64,000 bases of DNA from Hydrogenophaga flava NBRC 102514 (GCF_001571145.1 NZ_BCTF01000024.1:1-64000); one strand, 5' to 3'. Numbered from the stretch's first letter, positions 1 through 7,349 are shown. The notes: generated by a model not told the origin, from the letters alone. Numbers and translations: made by a program.

Positions 1-213
1 AACTCCAACTCCAACTCCACGCTGAGTCTGGAGCGAGGGAGCGCACCCAGCGCATGGCCGCGCTACAATGGCACAGCGTCTGTCGGCGCTAGCTGCTCAC
101 CAAGGCAAACCCGGTTCGCTGGGACGACGGTATTTCTCTTTCTTCCATTGCATTTTCCCGAACTTCTCGGAGTGCGGCAGTGAGCACCGATGTCCTCCGG
201 TTCAGGAGCTGCA

Positions 214-1041
214 ATGCACCTTTTCCCTATCACGAAGACCCGCGCTCAGAAGGTTGAACGCGAAGCCAAGCGTCTTCGCAAGCTGAATCCTGCTTTGAAG
301 CACCCGCAGTCGCTAGACCAGGCTGCACAACAGCATGGCTTCCTTCACTGGAAGCACGTAACGCTTTGCCGCATCGAGGGCGAGAAAGCGTTGCAGAAAG
401 CCCCACTGACAAAGCGCATGCAGCGGATCTTGGTACAGGCTGCGAAGCGCTACCCTGTGTCTGATGACACGTCTAACGCCTTTGCCGGTGGCCTCGTGGT
501 AGCCGTCGACATCAAAGATGCTGAGCATCTGGTTTCATCGCCGATGTGCACCGAAATTGCCGATGGGTGGCCGATAGCTGCAGCCGACATTTGGCCTGTG
601 ATTCTGTTTGGTCGAAGGAGCGAACGTCCGAAGGAGGCAGAAGATCAGGCGGATTTAAAAGTACTCGACGACTTCACTTGCCTGCGCTTCTTTCGAGCCA
701 ACATGGTTTGCGATGAAAGTACATCGCTCGAATCCCTTGAGCAGCGGTTTGGAGTCGCGCTTCAGTGGTGCTGGATTCGCGGAAAGGCGGTGCATGCGAC
801 CAAGGTCGAGTGGGTCGGCCCCGAGCGCTCTCGCTTCGAGCGATTTCGCCATCTGATCGATGCGCCCTCAATGTCGTTCATCGAAAAGGAACCGCCTCAC
901 CTGGCGAACGACAGCGCGTTTCTGTATGAGAAGAAGACTCCACTTGGATCGCTGCGGTATCAGTCAGTGTCAAGCAGCGTGCAATTGAGGTGGAGCCGCG
1001 CTGTGCCCGTGGAGAAGAGCGTCGAGCAAAACGGGGCTTGA
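214..1041 (+). CDS. Hypothetical protein of the accessory patch
   Basis: I do not recognise this 275-residue protein. The start at 214 is chosen because an AGGAG motif lies about 5-7 bases upstream; an in-frame ATG at 190 has no such motif. The N-terminus is basic, and around residues 25-50 the motif SLDQAAQQHGFLHWKHV resembles the short helical segment seen at the start of some plasmid- and island-borne proteins (DUF5623-like), but that is an impression rather than an assignment. No signal peptide, membrane segment or catalytic motif stands out. It converges on hicB across a perfect palindrome. Base composition appears less G+C-rich than the housekeeping genes to the right, which fits horizontal origin. 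Confidence 0.6.
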   Translation: MHLFPITKTRAQKVEREAKRLRKLNPALKHPQSLDQAAQQHGFLHWKHVTLCRIEGEKALQKAPLTKRMQRILVQAAKRYPVSDDTSNAFAGGLVVAVDIKDAEHLVSSPMCTEIADGWPIAAADIWPVILFGRRSERPKEAEDQADLKVLDDFTCLRFFRANMVCDESTSLESLEQRFGVALQWCWIRGKAVHATKVEWVGPERSRFERFRHLIDAPSMSFIEKEPPHLANDSAFLYEKKTPLGSLRYQSVSSSVQLRWSRAVPVEKSVEQNGA

Positions 1042-1049
1042 ACCTCGAC

Positions 1050-1083
1050 GTACCGAATAGGTTTGCACGAACCTATTCGGTAC
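1050..1083. repeat. Perfect 14-bp inverted repeat between convergent genes
   Basis: GTACCGAATAGGTT (1050-1063) and its exact reverse complement (1070-1083) flank the six-base loop TGCACG. It lies between the stop of the hypothetical gene and the stop of hicB, so a bidirectional terminator is plausible. Neither strand has a T-run after the stem, however, so it is not a standard intrinsic terminator. A protein-binding or recombination site is the alternative. Confidence 0.8.
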
Positions 1084-1093
1084 TAGGTCCATC

Positions 1094-1456
1094 CTATGCA
1101 GCCACAGCGAACCCTTCGTCGTTCTCGATTGCATGGCGAAGAGCTTCCTCTGCAAGCTGATTGAGGCTCTTTCCACCAGCAGCAGCAGCAATGGACGCCG
1201 CAGCATGCAGCTTCGGGTCCACGCGAACCACGAACTTCCCAGAGTACGGCTTGACAGGCTCTATGCCTGCCTTCTGGCATTCATCAAGGAAGATGTCCAG
1301 CGACTTCTGCCCCTCATCGCGCAGACCATCCACGGTAGAAGCGTAAAAGTCCGCACCACCGTTCAGGTTGACAAACTCGCCCCGAAACATCTCGATCTCT
1401 GGGTCGTAGCTAATCACGGCCTGGTGATCACCGAACTTCATGAGATTTTTGATCAT
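1094..1456 (-). CDS. hicB: HicB-family antitoxin
   Basis: Antitoxin of a type II toxin-antitoxin pair; it should bind and inhibit HicA and repress the operon. The N-terminal part (about residues 1-75, ISYDPEIEMFRGEF followed by DGLRDEGQKSLDIFL) is the partly degraded RNase-H-like HicB fold. The C-terminal part (KFVVRVDPKLHAAA then SLNQLAEEALRHAI) is a ribbon-helix-helix DNA-binding domain. The start at 1456 gives an ATGA overlap with the hicA stop, implying translational coupling; an upstream in-frame ATG at 1483 would overlap more and is less likely. The gene order, toxin first, is usual for hicAB. The length of 120 residues fits the family. Confidence 0.88.
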   Translation of the reverse strand: MIKNLMKFGDHQAVISYDPEIEMFRGEFVNLNGGADFYASTVDGLRDEGQKSLDIFLDECQKAGIEPVKPYSGKFVVRVDPKLHAAASIAAAAGGKSLNQLAEEALRHAIENDEGFAVAA

Positions 1457-1707
1457 GGCGAGACTCCGTTCTCTTCCAGCCACTTGCGGACTGATGCGAC
1501 CGCGCCTTTATCAACGTCAGGTGATGGGTGCGGTCGGTGCATCACCTTGATCTGTCCAAAGAGATGGATCGCGACTCTTGATCCTTCCCTTTCAGTGAAC
1601 TGCGCCCCTAGCTCGGTAAGCATAGAGACCAGATCTGGCCATTTCAGGCCAGCAGGGGTAGGCCGAGAGAAGATCAGTTCTAGGGTCTTCTGATGCTTGG
1701 CCTTCAT
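1453..1707 (-). CDS. hicA: HicA-family mRNA interferase toxin
   Basis: Small (84-residue) double-stranded-RNA-binding-fold toxin that would cleave mRNA when freed from HicB. The pattern LIFSRPTP-(W)-L, then GSRVAIHLFG and HRPHPSPDVDKGAVASVRKWL, is typical of a proteobacterial HicA subgroup. In classical HicA proteins the catalytic histidine sits in a GSH motif; here that position reads GSR, and histidines appear instead in HRPHP. This is a subgroup feature as far as I recall, but it makes catalysis worth testing. It overlaps hicB by four bases. An inverted repeat just upstream is a likely operator. Confidence 0.88.
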   Translation of the reverse strand: MKAKHQKTLELIFSRPTPAGLKWPDLVSMLTELGAQFTEREGSRVAIHLFGQIKVMHRPHPSPDVDKGAVASVRKWLEENGVSP

Positions 1708-1712
1708 GCAGC

Positions 1713-1732
1713 CATAGTATCAAAAAATGATA
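1713..1732 (-). promoter_or_regulatory. Candidate hicAB promoter/operator
   Basis: TATCA (1718-1722), five A residues, then TGATA (1728-1732) form a small inverted repeat immediately upstream of hicA. Read leftward, TACTAT (1714-1719) could be the -10 element and overlaps the repeat. HicB ribbon-helix-helix domains bind such repeats to autoregulate, so an autorepression site is inferred. Confidence 0.4.
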
Positions 1733-1855
1733 TCAACGCGCAAGCGCATTGGTATCGAAGTGCTTCAAAAGGGAGTCGCCTGGACAAGCGTGAACGATCT
1801 TGGACGCGCATTTAAAGCAAAAGGCTACACCAAAGGCCTGAGCCTGGGCGTGTGA
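1727..1855 (+). CDS. Short unidentified open frame, possibly a gene remnant
   Basis: A 42-codon frame starting MISTRKRIGIEVL and ending GYTKGLSLGV overlaps the hicA upstream region on the other strand. I do not recognise it. The ATG has no good ribosome-binding site and the frame lies in a stretch whose composition differs from the core genome. It could be a decayed fragment of an element gene or chance. Confidence 0.2.
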   Translation: MISTRKRIGIEVLQKGVAWTSVNDLGRAFKAKGYTKGLSLGV

Positions 1856-1933
1856 ACGTGGTGGATGTGGCGGCGCGGAGTGGGTCTGCCCGCAGAACAT
1901 CCACCGGGCTTCGGGCATTCAACAAGGAGCCCC

Positions 1934-2134
1934 ATGAGCCAAACAATCATCAATCCTGAAACCTTGCTGCGCCTGCCCAAGGTGCTTCAGCGATTCCCCG
2001 TCTCGCGGTCTGACTGGTACGCCGGAGTGCGTGCAGGCAAGTACCCTGCCCCGCTCAAGCTGGGCGAGCGCTCGGTGGCCTGGCGAGCATCAGACATCGA
2101 TGCCCTGATTGACGCGCTGCCACTGGCGCGCTGA
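1934..2134 (+). CDS. AlpA-family phage/island regulator
   Basis: A 66-residue winged helix-turn-helix protein of the AlpA/Prophage CP4-57 regulator family, which typically activates excision functions of integrative elements. The core shows LLRLPKVLQRFPVSRSDWYAGVRAG (recognition-helix region, split here by convention), then KYPAPLKLGERSVAWRASDI, the conserved wing and tryptophan-arginine tail. The ATG at 1934 has AAGGAG five to ten bases upstream. It is the last protein gene before the tRNA-Lys pair, the usual neighbourhood of integrase and AlpA in tRNA-inserted islands, but no integrase is present in this window. Confidence 0.85.
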   Translation: MSQTIINPETLLRLPKVLQRFPVSRSDWYAGVRAGKYPAPLKLGERSVAWRASDIDALIDALPLAR

Positions 2135-2230
2135 GAAGGAGGACACACAACCAATGTGATGCGCCGATGCCACACGCAGGGGCACTCGTCGCGAAACTGG
2201 TAATGCTCTGGTAACGGAGCCACAAACAAA

Positions 2231-2261
2231 AAAGCCCGCTACCGTTTTAGTAGCGGGCTTT
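2231..2261 (-). terminator. Intrinsic terminator after tRNA-Lys genes
   Basis: A 12-bp stem (AAAGCCCGCTAC / GTAGCGGGCTTT) with a seven-base loop. Read leftward it ends in a run of six T, so it should stop the tRNA-Lys transcript; rightward it ends TTTCCTT and could weakly terminate the AlpA gene. Confidence 0.85.
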
Positions 2262-2282
2262 CCTTGTCCCACAAGGGGATTT

Positions 2283-2358
2283 TGGTAGGACGTGGCAGGC
2301 TCGAACTGCCGACCAACGGATTAAAAGTCCGCTGCTCTACCAACTGAGCTAACGTCCC
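2283..2358 (-). tRNA. tRNA-Lys (anticodon TTT)
   Basis: The 76-nt reverse complement folds as a complete cloverleaf: acceptor GGGACGT pairs with ACGTCCT, the anticodon loop is CTTTTAA, the T-loop TTCGAAC is present, and the 3' CCA is encoded. The 3' end faces the accessory patch, so this is a candidate integration site. Confidence 0.97.
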
Positions 2359-2413
2359 ATCAAACTCGAACGATCACCCTGGCTTGTGCAAGAGCTTCAA
2401 ATAACCAATGTAC

Positions 2414-2489
2414 TGGTGGGGCGTGAGTGACTCGAACACTCGACCTACGGATTAAGAGTCCGCTGCTCTACCAACTGAGCTAACGCCCC
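2414..2489 (-). tRNA. tRNA-Lys (anticodon CTT)
   Basis: 76 nt with acceptor GGGGCGT pairing to ACGCCCC, anticodon loop CTCTTAA, T-loop TTCGAGT and encoded CCA. It lies 55 nt upstream of the second tRNA-Lys in the same direction and 46 nt after the tcdA stop, so all three may share a transcript. Confidence 0.97.
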
Positions 2490-2535
2490 GCACACATGCC
2501 GTTGTTTTATCAATCGGATAGCGCGAAGCCTCAGA

Positions 2536-3351
2536 TTATAGCGTCATTTCAGGCCGTTTCGAAAGTGCGCTCAGTTTGTTTGATGTGCTTTCCGCGAGAG
2601 CATTGAGCACGCTCCCCGCCGCACACAGCCCAAAGCTTGCAGTCACGCTGACCACCGACCCATAACCATGGCAGTTGAGCGATCCGTCGGATGGCGAAAG
2701 GTCGCACGACGCATCGGGCGGCGCCACGGCCTCGCGGCTGAACACGCAGTTCACACCCATGCGACCAGTTCGCGATGCACCATGTTCCCTGCGCAGTCTG
2801 TACCGCAACTGGGCCAGCAGCGGGTCGTGGGTGACCTCGGCCAGGTCGCCAACCTCGATGGCCTGCGGCTTGCGCTTGCCTCCGGCAGCGCCCACGGTCA
2901 CAAACCTCTGCCGGTGCGACAAGGCCCACGCCGCCATGGCCGTTTTGGCGCGCACCTGGTCACAGGCATCGATGATCGCGACCGCGCCTGCATGCTCCAG
3001 CAGCTTGGCACCGAGCAACGGCCAGTTCGCCTCCGTCACGAAGTCATCGACCGACTCGACCACGCATGCGGGATTGATCAGCGCAATCCGCTCCCGCATG
3101 GCCTCGATCTTGGCCATGCCCAGGGTGTCGGTCATCGCATGGATCTGCCGGTTGACGTTGGACTCGGCCACGTGGTCCATGTCGACCAGCGTCAGGCGTC
3201 CCACACCACTGCGTGCGAGACCTTCCGCCGCCCAGGACCCCACCCCTCCAATGCCCACCACCACCACGTGCGCATCAAACACCGCTTGTGCGCCCTGAAC
3301 ACCGTAGAGACGGCGCATGCCACCGAAGCGCCGGTCGAAATCTGAGTTCAT
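2536..3351 (-). CDS. tcdA: tRNA threonylcarbamoyladenosine dehydratase TcdA
   Basis: E1-like (ThiF/MoeB/HesA superfamily) enzyme that uses ATP to cyclise t6A at position 37 of ANN-decoding tRNAs to ct6A. The 271-residue protein shows RRFGGMRRLYG at the N-terminus, the nucleotide-binding GIGGVGSW (33-40), DMDHVAESNVNRQ, and AIIDACDQVRAK. The family's later cysteine region is present as NCVFSRE. The start at 3351 gives an ATGA overlap with the transporter gene upstream, and matches the family length (about 268 in E. coli). A longer open frame runs further upstream but only as a shadow of the transporter. TcdA works with the CsdA/CsdE sulfur-transfer pair in E. coli, so sitting behind a probable thiosulfate importer is suggestive. 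Confidence 0.93.
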   Translation of the reverse strand: MNSDFDRRFGGMRRLYGVQGAQAVFDAHVVVVGIGGVGSWAAEGLARSGVGRLTLVDMDHVAESNVNRQIHAMTDTLGMAKIEAMRERIALINPACVVESVDDFVTEANWPLLGAKLLEHAGAVAIIDACDQVRAKTAMAAWALSHRQRFVTVGAAGGKRKPQAIEVGDLAEVTHDPLLAQLRYRLRREHGASRTGRMGVNCVFSREAVAPPDASCDLSPSDGSLNCHGYGSVVSVTASFGLCAAGSVLNALAESTSNKLSALSKRPEMTL

Positions 3352-4460
3352 TCGCGTTCCAGCAGCCAGATCTGGAAACGGAAGCCCAGCACGGCTCCGA
3401 TCATGATGCCGGTCACGGCAATGACACTGGTCAGGCTCAGCGTCGACAGACCCGACAGTCCCTGTCCGACGGTGCAACCCATGGCAGTCACACCGCCCAC
3501 GCCCATGCAGGCGGCCCCGGCCAGGTGCAACGCCGTGTCCTGGGTGTCGCGAAAGCCCTCCCAGCGAAAGCTGCGAGACAGCAGTGCCTGAACGAACGAG
3601 CCAACGACCACACCGACCACTGTCACCACACCCAATGTCAGCACCTTGGAGGTGTCGCTGTAGTGAATGAGCCAGTCCAGCAGGTAGGCCATCGGCGCCG
3701 TGAAAGTCAGTGATTCCATGCGGCCGCTGTTGGTCGCGATGTACACAGACTCCAGCGTTTCGGGGTGCTCGGGCACAAAACCAAGGTGGCCACTGATCCA
3801 CCACATCCCTGCGATCACCCCGCCCAGCCCGATCCCGGCCAGCAAACCATCCGCCGTACGGAAGTCCTTCCCCAGCAACGCCCAGACCATCAGCCCACCA
3901 CCCACCAGCAGCGCGGCAATCAGACCAGACAGGCCGGGCACCAGATTGAAAAACTGCGTCAACCACATGGGCAGGCTCCCACCAGCGGCGATGTCCACAG
4001 CAACCTGATCGACCGTGTTCACGCGCAGCACGGCAAAGACTCCGCGCAGGGTGGCGAACGCAAAAAAACCCATGACGAAGAACACGACCAGCGACTTCAG
4101 GCTGCCCGCCCCGATGCGCACCAGCGTCTTGCTGCCACAGCCGGACGCCAGCACCATGCCGAAGCCGAACAGCAAACCACCCACGAGTGCCGACAGCCAG
4201 ACGATGCGCCCGGAGCTGTAGATGGTCTTGCTGGTGTCGATCCAGCCCAGCCAGCCCATGCCGTAGAACCCGATCATGGCCACGCCCACCGCCATGCCCC
4301 ACATCCGCATGCGGGTCCAGGACCCCATGTTGACGATGTCGCTCACCGCCCCCATGGTGCAGAACTGGGTCCGCTGGGCGATGAAGCCGAAAAGACAAGA
4401 GGCCGCGAATGCGGCCCAGAGAACAGTGGCTTGAAGAGTTTGAATGCCGGCGAGATCCAT
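3348..4460 (-). CDS. YeeE/YedE-family (TsuA-like) sulfur-compound transporter
   Basis: Inner-membrane protein of about 370 residues with many hydrophobic segments and an internal two-fold repeat. Members of the family import thiosulfate (TsuA) or related sulfur compounds through cysteine relays. The expected cysteines are seen in QRTQFCTMGA (C34), ASGCGSK (C108) and, near the C-terminus, GAACMG and AMGCTVGQ. The start is placed at 4460; an ATG at 4487 is in frame, but TACAAT just before 4460 looks like a -10 element inside that extension, which would make a short-leader or leaderless message. It overlaps tcdA by four bases. Substrate is inferred from family only. Confidence 0.85.
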   Translation of the reverse strand: MDLAGIQTLQATVLWAAFAASCLFGFIAQRTQFCTMGAVSDIVNMGSWTRMRMWGMAVGVAMIGFYGMGWLGWIDTSKTIYSSGRIVWLSALVGGLLFGFGMVLASGCGSKTLVRIGAGSLKSLVVFFVMGFFAFATLRGVFAVLRVNTVDQVAVDIAAGGSLPMWLTQFFNLVPGLSGLIAALLVGGGLMVWALLGKDFRTADGLLAGIGLGGVIAGMWWISGHLGFVPEHPETLESVYIATNSGRMESLTFTAPMAYLLDWLIHYSDTSKVLTLGVVTVVGVVVGSFVQALLSRSFRWEGFRDTQDTALHLAGAACMGVGGVTAMGCTVGQGLSGLSTLSLTSVIAVTGIMIGAVLGFRFQIWLLERE

Positions 4461-4480
4461 CCGGCGATTGTAGAAGCGGC

Positions 4481-4504
4481 CCTCCACCCCGGGCAGGGTG
4501 GAGG
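4481..4504 (-). terminator. Stem-loop between cpoB and the transporter gene
   Basis: CCTCCACCC (4481-4489) and GGGTGGAGG (4496-4504) form a perfect 9-bp stem with a six-base loop just after cpoB. No T-run follows, so termination is likely partial; the TACAAT -10-like motif for the next gene follows directly. Confidence 0.5.
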
Positions 4505-4516
4505 CTTCTTGCGGAA

Positions 4517-5317
4517 TCAGCGCAGACGGGACAGCCGCTCGCGGCCTGCGGCAGCGGCCTCGGACTGGGGATAGGTCCGGACCAGGGTCTCCAGCGTGCG
4601 CTGGGCCGACTTGTTGCCCTTGAGTTCGACCTGGCTATTGGCCATGGCGAGCATGGCTTCAGGGGTGCGCATGTGGGTCGGGTACTGGCTCACCAGGCGC
4701 CGGTGGCTGTCAATCGACTCCTTGTAGGCACGGGTGGCGTACAAAGCATTGCCCTGCCAGTACAAGGCAGACGGGATGTAGCCACTGCCAGGAAAACGCC
4801 GCAGGAAAGCCGAGTAGGCAGAGGCGGCTCCGGCGAAATCCGACTTGCGCAGCAGTTCCATGGCCGCATCGTACTCGCGCTTTTCCTCTGGCGATGCGGA
4901 GAACTCCACGCCGTCGACCGACACCTTGCTGGGCTCGACCTGCTTCAGACGCTCGTCGACCCCTGCCTGGACATCCTTCTGCTGACGCTGCAACTCCGAC
5001 ACATCGCGAGCCAGCTGCTCGTTCTGGCCACGCAGACGGGCGATCTCAGCCCTGAGCTGTTCGTTCTGGTTGGACAGCTCAAGAAGGCTTCGCTGGCTGG
5101 CCGAGCCAGAATCGCGCGACTCCGCCGCCATGCGATTGAGCTTTGCATCGACTTCCAGCTTGTACGCGTCGAACTTCTGCCGAAGGTCCAGGATCGCCTT
5201 GCGCGCTTCGTCGTCATCAAACAGGGCGTGGGCCTGCAGCGGCCACAGGCAGGCGCCAACCAGCGCCATGGCCACCGCCACACGAACAGACAGGACAGCA
5301 GATGTGCGCACGGCCAT
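4517..5317 (-). CDS. cpoB: Tol-Pal system periplasmic protein CpoB/YbgF
   Basis: Coordinates outer-membrane constriction with septal peptidoglycan synthesis by contacting TolA and PBP1B. The 266-residue protein has a signal peptide (cleavage probably after AHA near residue 31), a coiled-coil region rich in Glu/Gln/Arg (about 40-125, NQNEQLRAEIARLRGQ), and C-terminal TPR repeats (about 145-262, YDAAMELLRKSDFAGA, YWQGNALYATRAYKES). This matches the family's usual layout and length. It follows pal by one base and is the last gene of the tolB-pal-cpoB unit; a hairpin follows. Confidence 0.93.
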   Translation of the reverse strand: MAVRTSAVLSVRVAVAMALVGACLWPLQAHALFDDDEARKAILDLRQKFDAYKLEVDAKLNRMAAESRDSGSASQRSLLELSNQNEQLRAEIARLRGQNEQLARDVSELQRQQKDVQAGVDERLKQVEPSKVSVDGVEFSASPEEKREYDAAMELLRKSDFAGAASAYSAFLRRFPGSGYIPSALYWQGNALYATRAYKESIDSHRRLVSQYPTHMRTPEAMLAMANSQVELKGNKSAQRTLETLVRTYPQSEAAAAGRERLSRLR

Positions 5318-5318
5318 G

Positions 5319-5891
5319 TCAGCGGTAGGTCATTTCCACACGGCGATTCTTGGCATAGGACGTCTCATCCATGCCCATCGCGGCAGGCTTTTCTTCCCCG
5401 AAGCTCACCGGCTCCATCTGGGACTCGCTCACACCCAGCAGTGCCAGCGAACGGCGAACGGCCTCTGCGCGCTTCTGACCGAGCGCCAGGTTGTACTCAC
5501 GGCCACCGCGCTCGTCGGTGTGTCCTTCCAGGGCGACCTTGCGGTTCGGGTTGGCCTTGAGATAGCGGGCGTTGGCTTCGAGCGCTGCGGTGTACTCGGC
5601 ACGAACCTCGAAGCTGTCGTAGTCGAAGTAGACGATGCGGGAGAGCGCAGCAGGCTGCTCCGTGTCCATGCCCGGAACCTGCACCCCGGTGACACCACGC
5701 GGATCGACGCCGGAACCTGAGCCATCCTGACCGGCCTGGCCAGTGGTGGTGTTGCGGTCTTCGACCGGCGCTTCATCCAGCTTCACGCTGGAGCCACAGG
5801 CCGCGAGCGACGCCACTAGGATCAGGGCGCCGAGCCGGGAAGCCCAATGGGAAGTTTTGCGTTGCGCAGCTGGGGTCGAGGAGTTATTCAT
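5319..5891 (-). CDS. pal: Peptidoglycan-associated lipoprotein Pal
   Basis: Outer-membrane lipoprotein that anchors the envelope to peptidoglycan and links to TolB. The 190-residue protein has a lipoprotein signal ending in the lipobox ASLAAC, followed by a polar linker and an OmpA-like domain with VYFDYDSFEV, EGHTDERGGREYN and KNRRVEM, which carry the residues that bind diaminopimelate. The ATG at 5891 is chosen because it places the signal peptide correctly; the frame continues upstream without coding character. It lies 68 bases after tolB, and cpoB follows immediately. Confidence 0.95.
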   Translation of the reverse strand: MNNSSTPAAQRKTSHWASRLGALILVASLAACGSSVKLDEAPVEDRNTTTGQAGQDGSGSGVDPRGVTGVQVPGMDTEQPAALSRIVYFDYDSFEVRAEYTAALEANARYLKANPNRKVALEGHTDERGGREYNLALGQKRAEAVRRSLALLGVSESQMEPVSFGEEKPAAMGMDETSYAKNRRVEMTYR

Positions 5892-5959
5892 TGACAGGTC
5901 CCTTTCTGAATCGGGTTGGTTGGTTTTAAAAAGAGGCAAGGCACCAAAGCGGCACGACG

Positions 5960-7270
5960 TCAGCGGGCGAACGGACCCCACTCGGGCTCTCGGATGTCGC
6001 CCTGGGCACCGGTCAGCCGCGTCTTGACGCGTCCGTCGACGGTCGACGTCATCAGTGCCTCTTGGCCTCGATCACGGGTGGCGTATACGATGAGTCGGCT
6101 ATTGGGTGCAAAACTGGGGCTTTCGTCTGCGCTCGCATCGCTCAGCGCGGTCACGTTGCCGCTGGACAGCTCCATCACATGCAAGCGGAACGCTCCGCCC
6201 ACGCGGGAGATGAAGGCCAGCCAGCGCCCGTCCGGGCTGGGCGCCGGAGAGATGTTGTAGTTGCCGGTGAAGGTCAGGCGTTGAGGGTTCTCGCCGCCGG
6301 CACCCATGCGGTAGATCTGGGGCGAGCCACCACGGTCGCTCACGAAGTAGATCGAGCGGCCATCAGCGCTGAACACCGGCTCGGTATCGATGCTGCCCGA
6401 CTGGGTCAGCCTGCGCGGCTGGCCACCGTTGGCATCCATGGCGTACACCTGCGCATTGCCGGAGAGCGACAGCGTAGCCACAACCTGCCGGCCATCAGGC
6501 GACCAGGAGGGTGCACTGTTGGAGCCGCGGAAGTTGGCCAGCAGGCGGCGTTTGCCGGTGGCGACATCGTGCGAGTAGATGACGGGCTTGCGCGACTCGA
6601 ACGACACATAGGCCAGTTGCCCACCACCGGGCGCCCAGCTCGGGGAAATGATCGGCTCAGGACTGCTCAGTGTGGCCTTCGCATTTTCGCCATCCGAGTC
6701 TGCCACCAGCAAGGTGTATCGCGGACCGTTCTTGGTCACGTACGCGATGCGAGTGGCAAACACCCCTTTTTCACCCGTGAGCTTCTCGTACACGTAATCG
6801 GCGATGCGGTGCGCCGCGTAGCGCAGATCGCCGGCGTTGACCGGGTAGCTGAGCCCTCCGAGGTCCTGTCCGCGAACCGAGTCCCAGAGCCGGAAGCGGA
6901 TGTCAAAGCGACCATCGGCCAGCCTGGACACGCTGCCGGTGAGCACAGCGTCTGTGCCCTTCTCGCGCCAGGCGGCCAGATCTGGGCGGGAAGTCTCGTC
7001 CAGACGAACCGGCAGCGGCTCGAGAAACCTGAACTGTCCGCTGCGCTCGAGGTCGGCCCGGACGATCGCGATCATGTCCTGGTTGGCCAGACCGTTGTCG
7101 CGGAAGGTCACACCAGAAATCGGAATCTGGGTAACGCCGGCGCCAGAGACTTCGACGCGAAACTGCGCCAGAGCGTTTTGGAGGGGGAGGACCGCCAGCG
7201 GGAGCACGGCGGCTTGGGACAACAGATGCCGCCGCGTGGGCAGCCATTCGGGTCGATTCAAATCCAGCAT
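5960..7270 (-). CDS. tolB: Tol-Pal system periplasmic protein TolB
   Basis: Periplasmic six-bladed beta-propeller that binds Pal and TolA. The 436-residue protein has an N-terminal domain (VEVSGAGVTQIPI through DYVYEKLTGEKGVF) and then repeated propeller strands with the SPSWAPGG, APSWSPDG, EPVFSADG and SPAPSPDG motifs. The N-terminus holds a twin arginine (TRRHLLSQAA) before the hydrophobic stretch and AQF cleavage region, so Tat export is possible although TolB is normally Sec-exported. The ATG at 7270 is the natural start. Unlike the textbook operon, tolQRA are not upstream; the divergent msbA is. Confidence 0.95.
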   Translation of the reverse strand: MLDLNRPEWLPTRRHLLSQAAVLPLAVLPLQNALAQFRVEVSGAGVTQIPISGVTFRDNGLANQDMIAIVRADLERSGQFRFLEPLPVRLDETSRPDLAAWREKGTDAVLTGSVSRLADGRFDIRFRLWDSVRGQDLGGLSYPVNAGDLRYAAHRIADYVYEKLTGEKGVFATRIAYVTKNGPRYTLLVADSDGENAKATLSSPEPIISPSWAPGGGQLAYVSFESRKPVIYSHDVATGKRRLLANFRGSNSAPSWSPDGRQVVATLSLSGNAQVYAMDANGGQPRRLTQSGSIDTEPVFSADGRSIYFVSDRGGSPQIYRMGAGGENPQRLTFTGNYNISPAPSPDGRWLAFISRVGGAFRLHVMELSSGNVTALSDASADESPSFAPNSRLIVYATRDRGQEALMTSTVDGRVKTRLTGAQGDIREPEWGPFAR

Positions 7271-7312
7271 GCGTCGGGTGTTGGTGTCAGCGACAGAAAG
7301 CGCAACCGTCGG

Positions 7313-7318
7313 ATAATA
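7313..7318 (-). promoter_or_regulatory. Candidate tolB -10 element
   Basis: Read leftward the hexamer is TATTAT, about 40 bases before the tolB ATG in the 79-bp space shared with msbA. No convincing -35 partner is visible. Confidence 0.3.
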
Positions 7319-7349
7319 CCGGAAGCGCATCACGGGGCCGTGACAAGAT

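Noticed and set aside
1-18. Tandem AACTCC repeats at the left edge
   Set aside because: Only three copies, possibly continuing outside the window; too short to interpret. The rest of 1-213 shows no gene; TACAAT at 64-69 could be a -10 but has no good partner.
1050-1083. dif/XerCD site
   Set aside because: Size is similar, but the arms do not resemble the dif consensus; kept only as an unexplained palindrome.
3352-4398. N-terminal extension joining tcdA to upstream sequence as a 620-residue protein
   Set aside because: The added residues are the transporter gene in the wrong frame; the tcdA start at 3351 overlaps the transporter stop.
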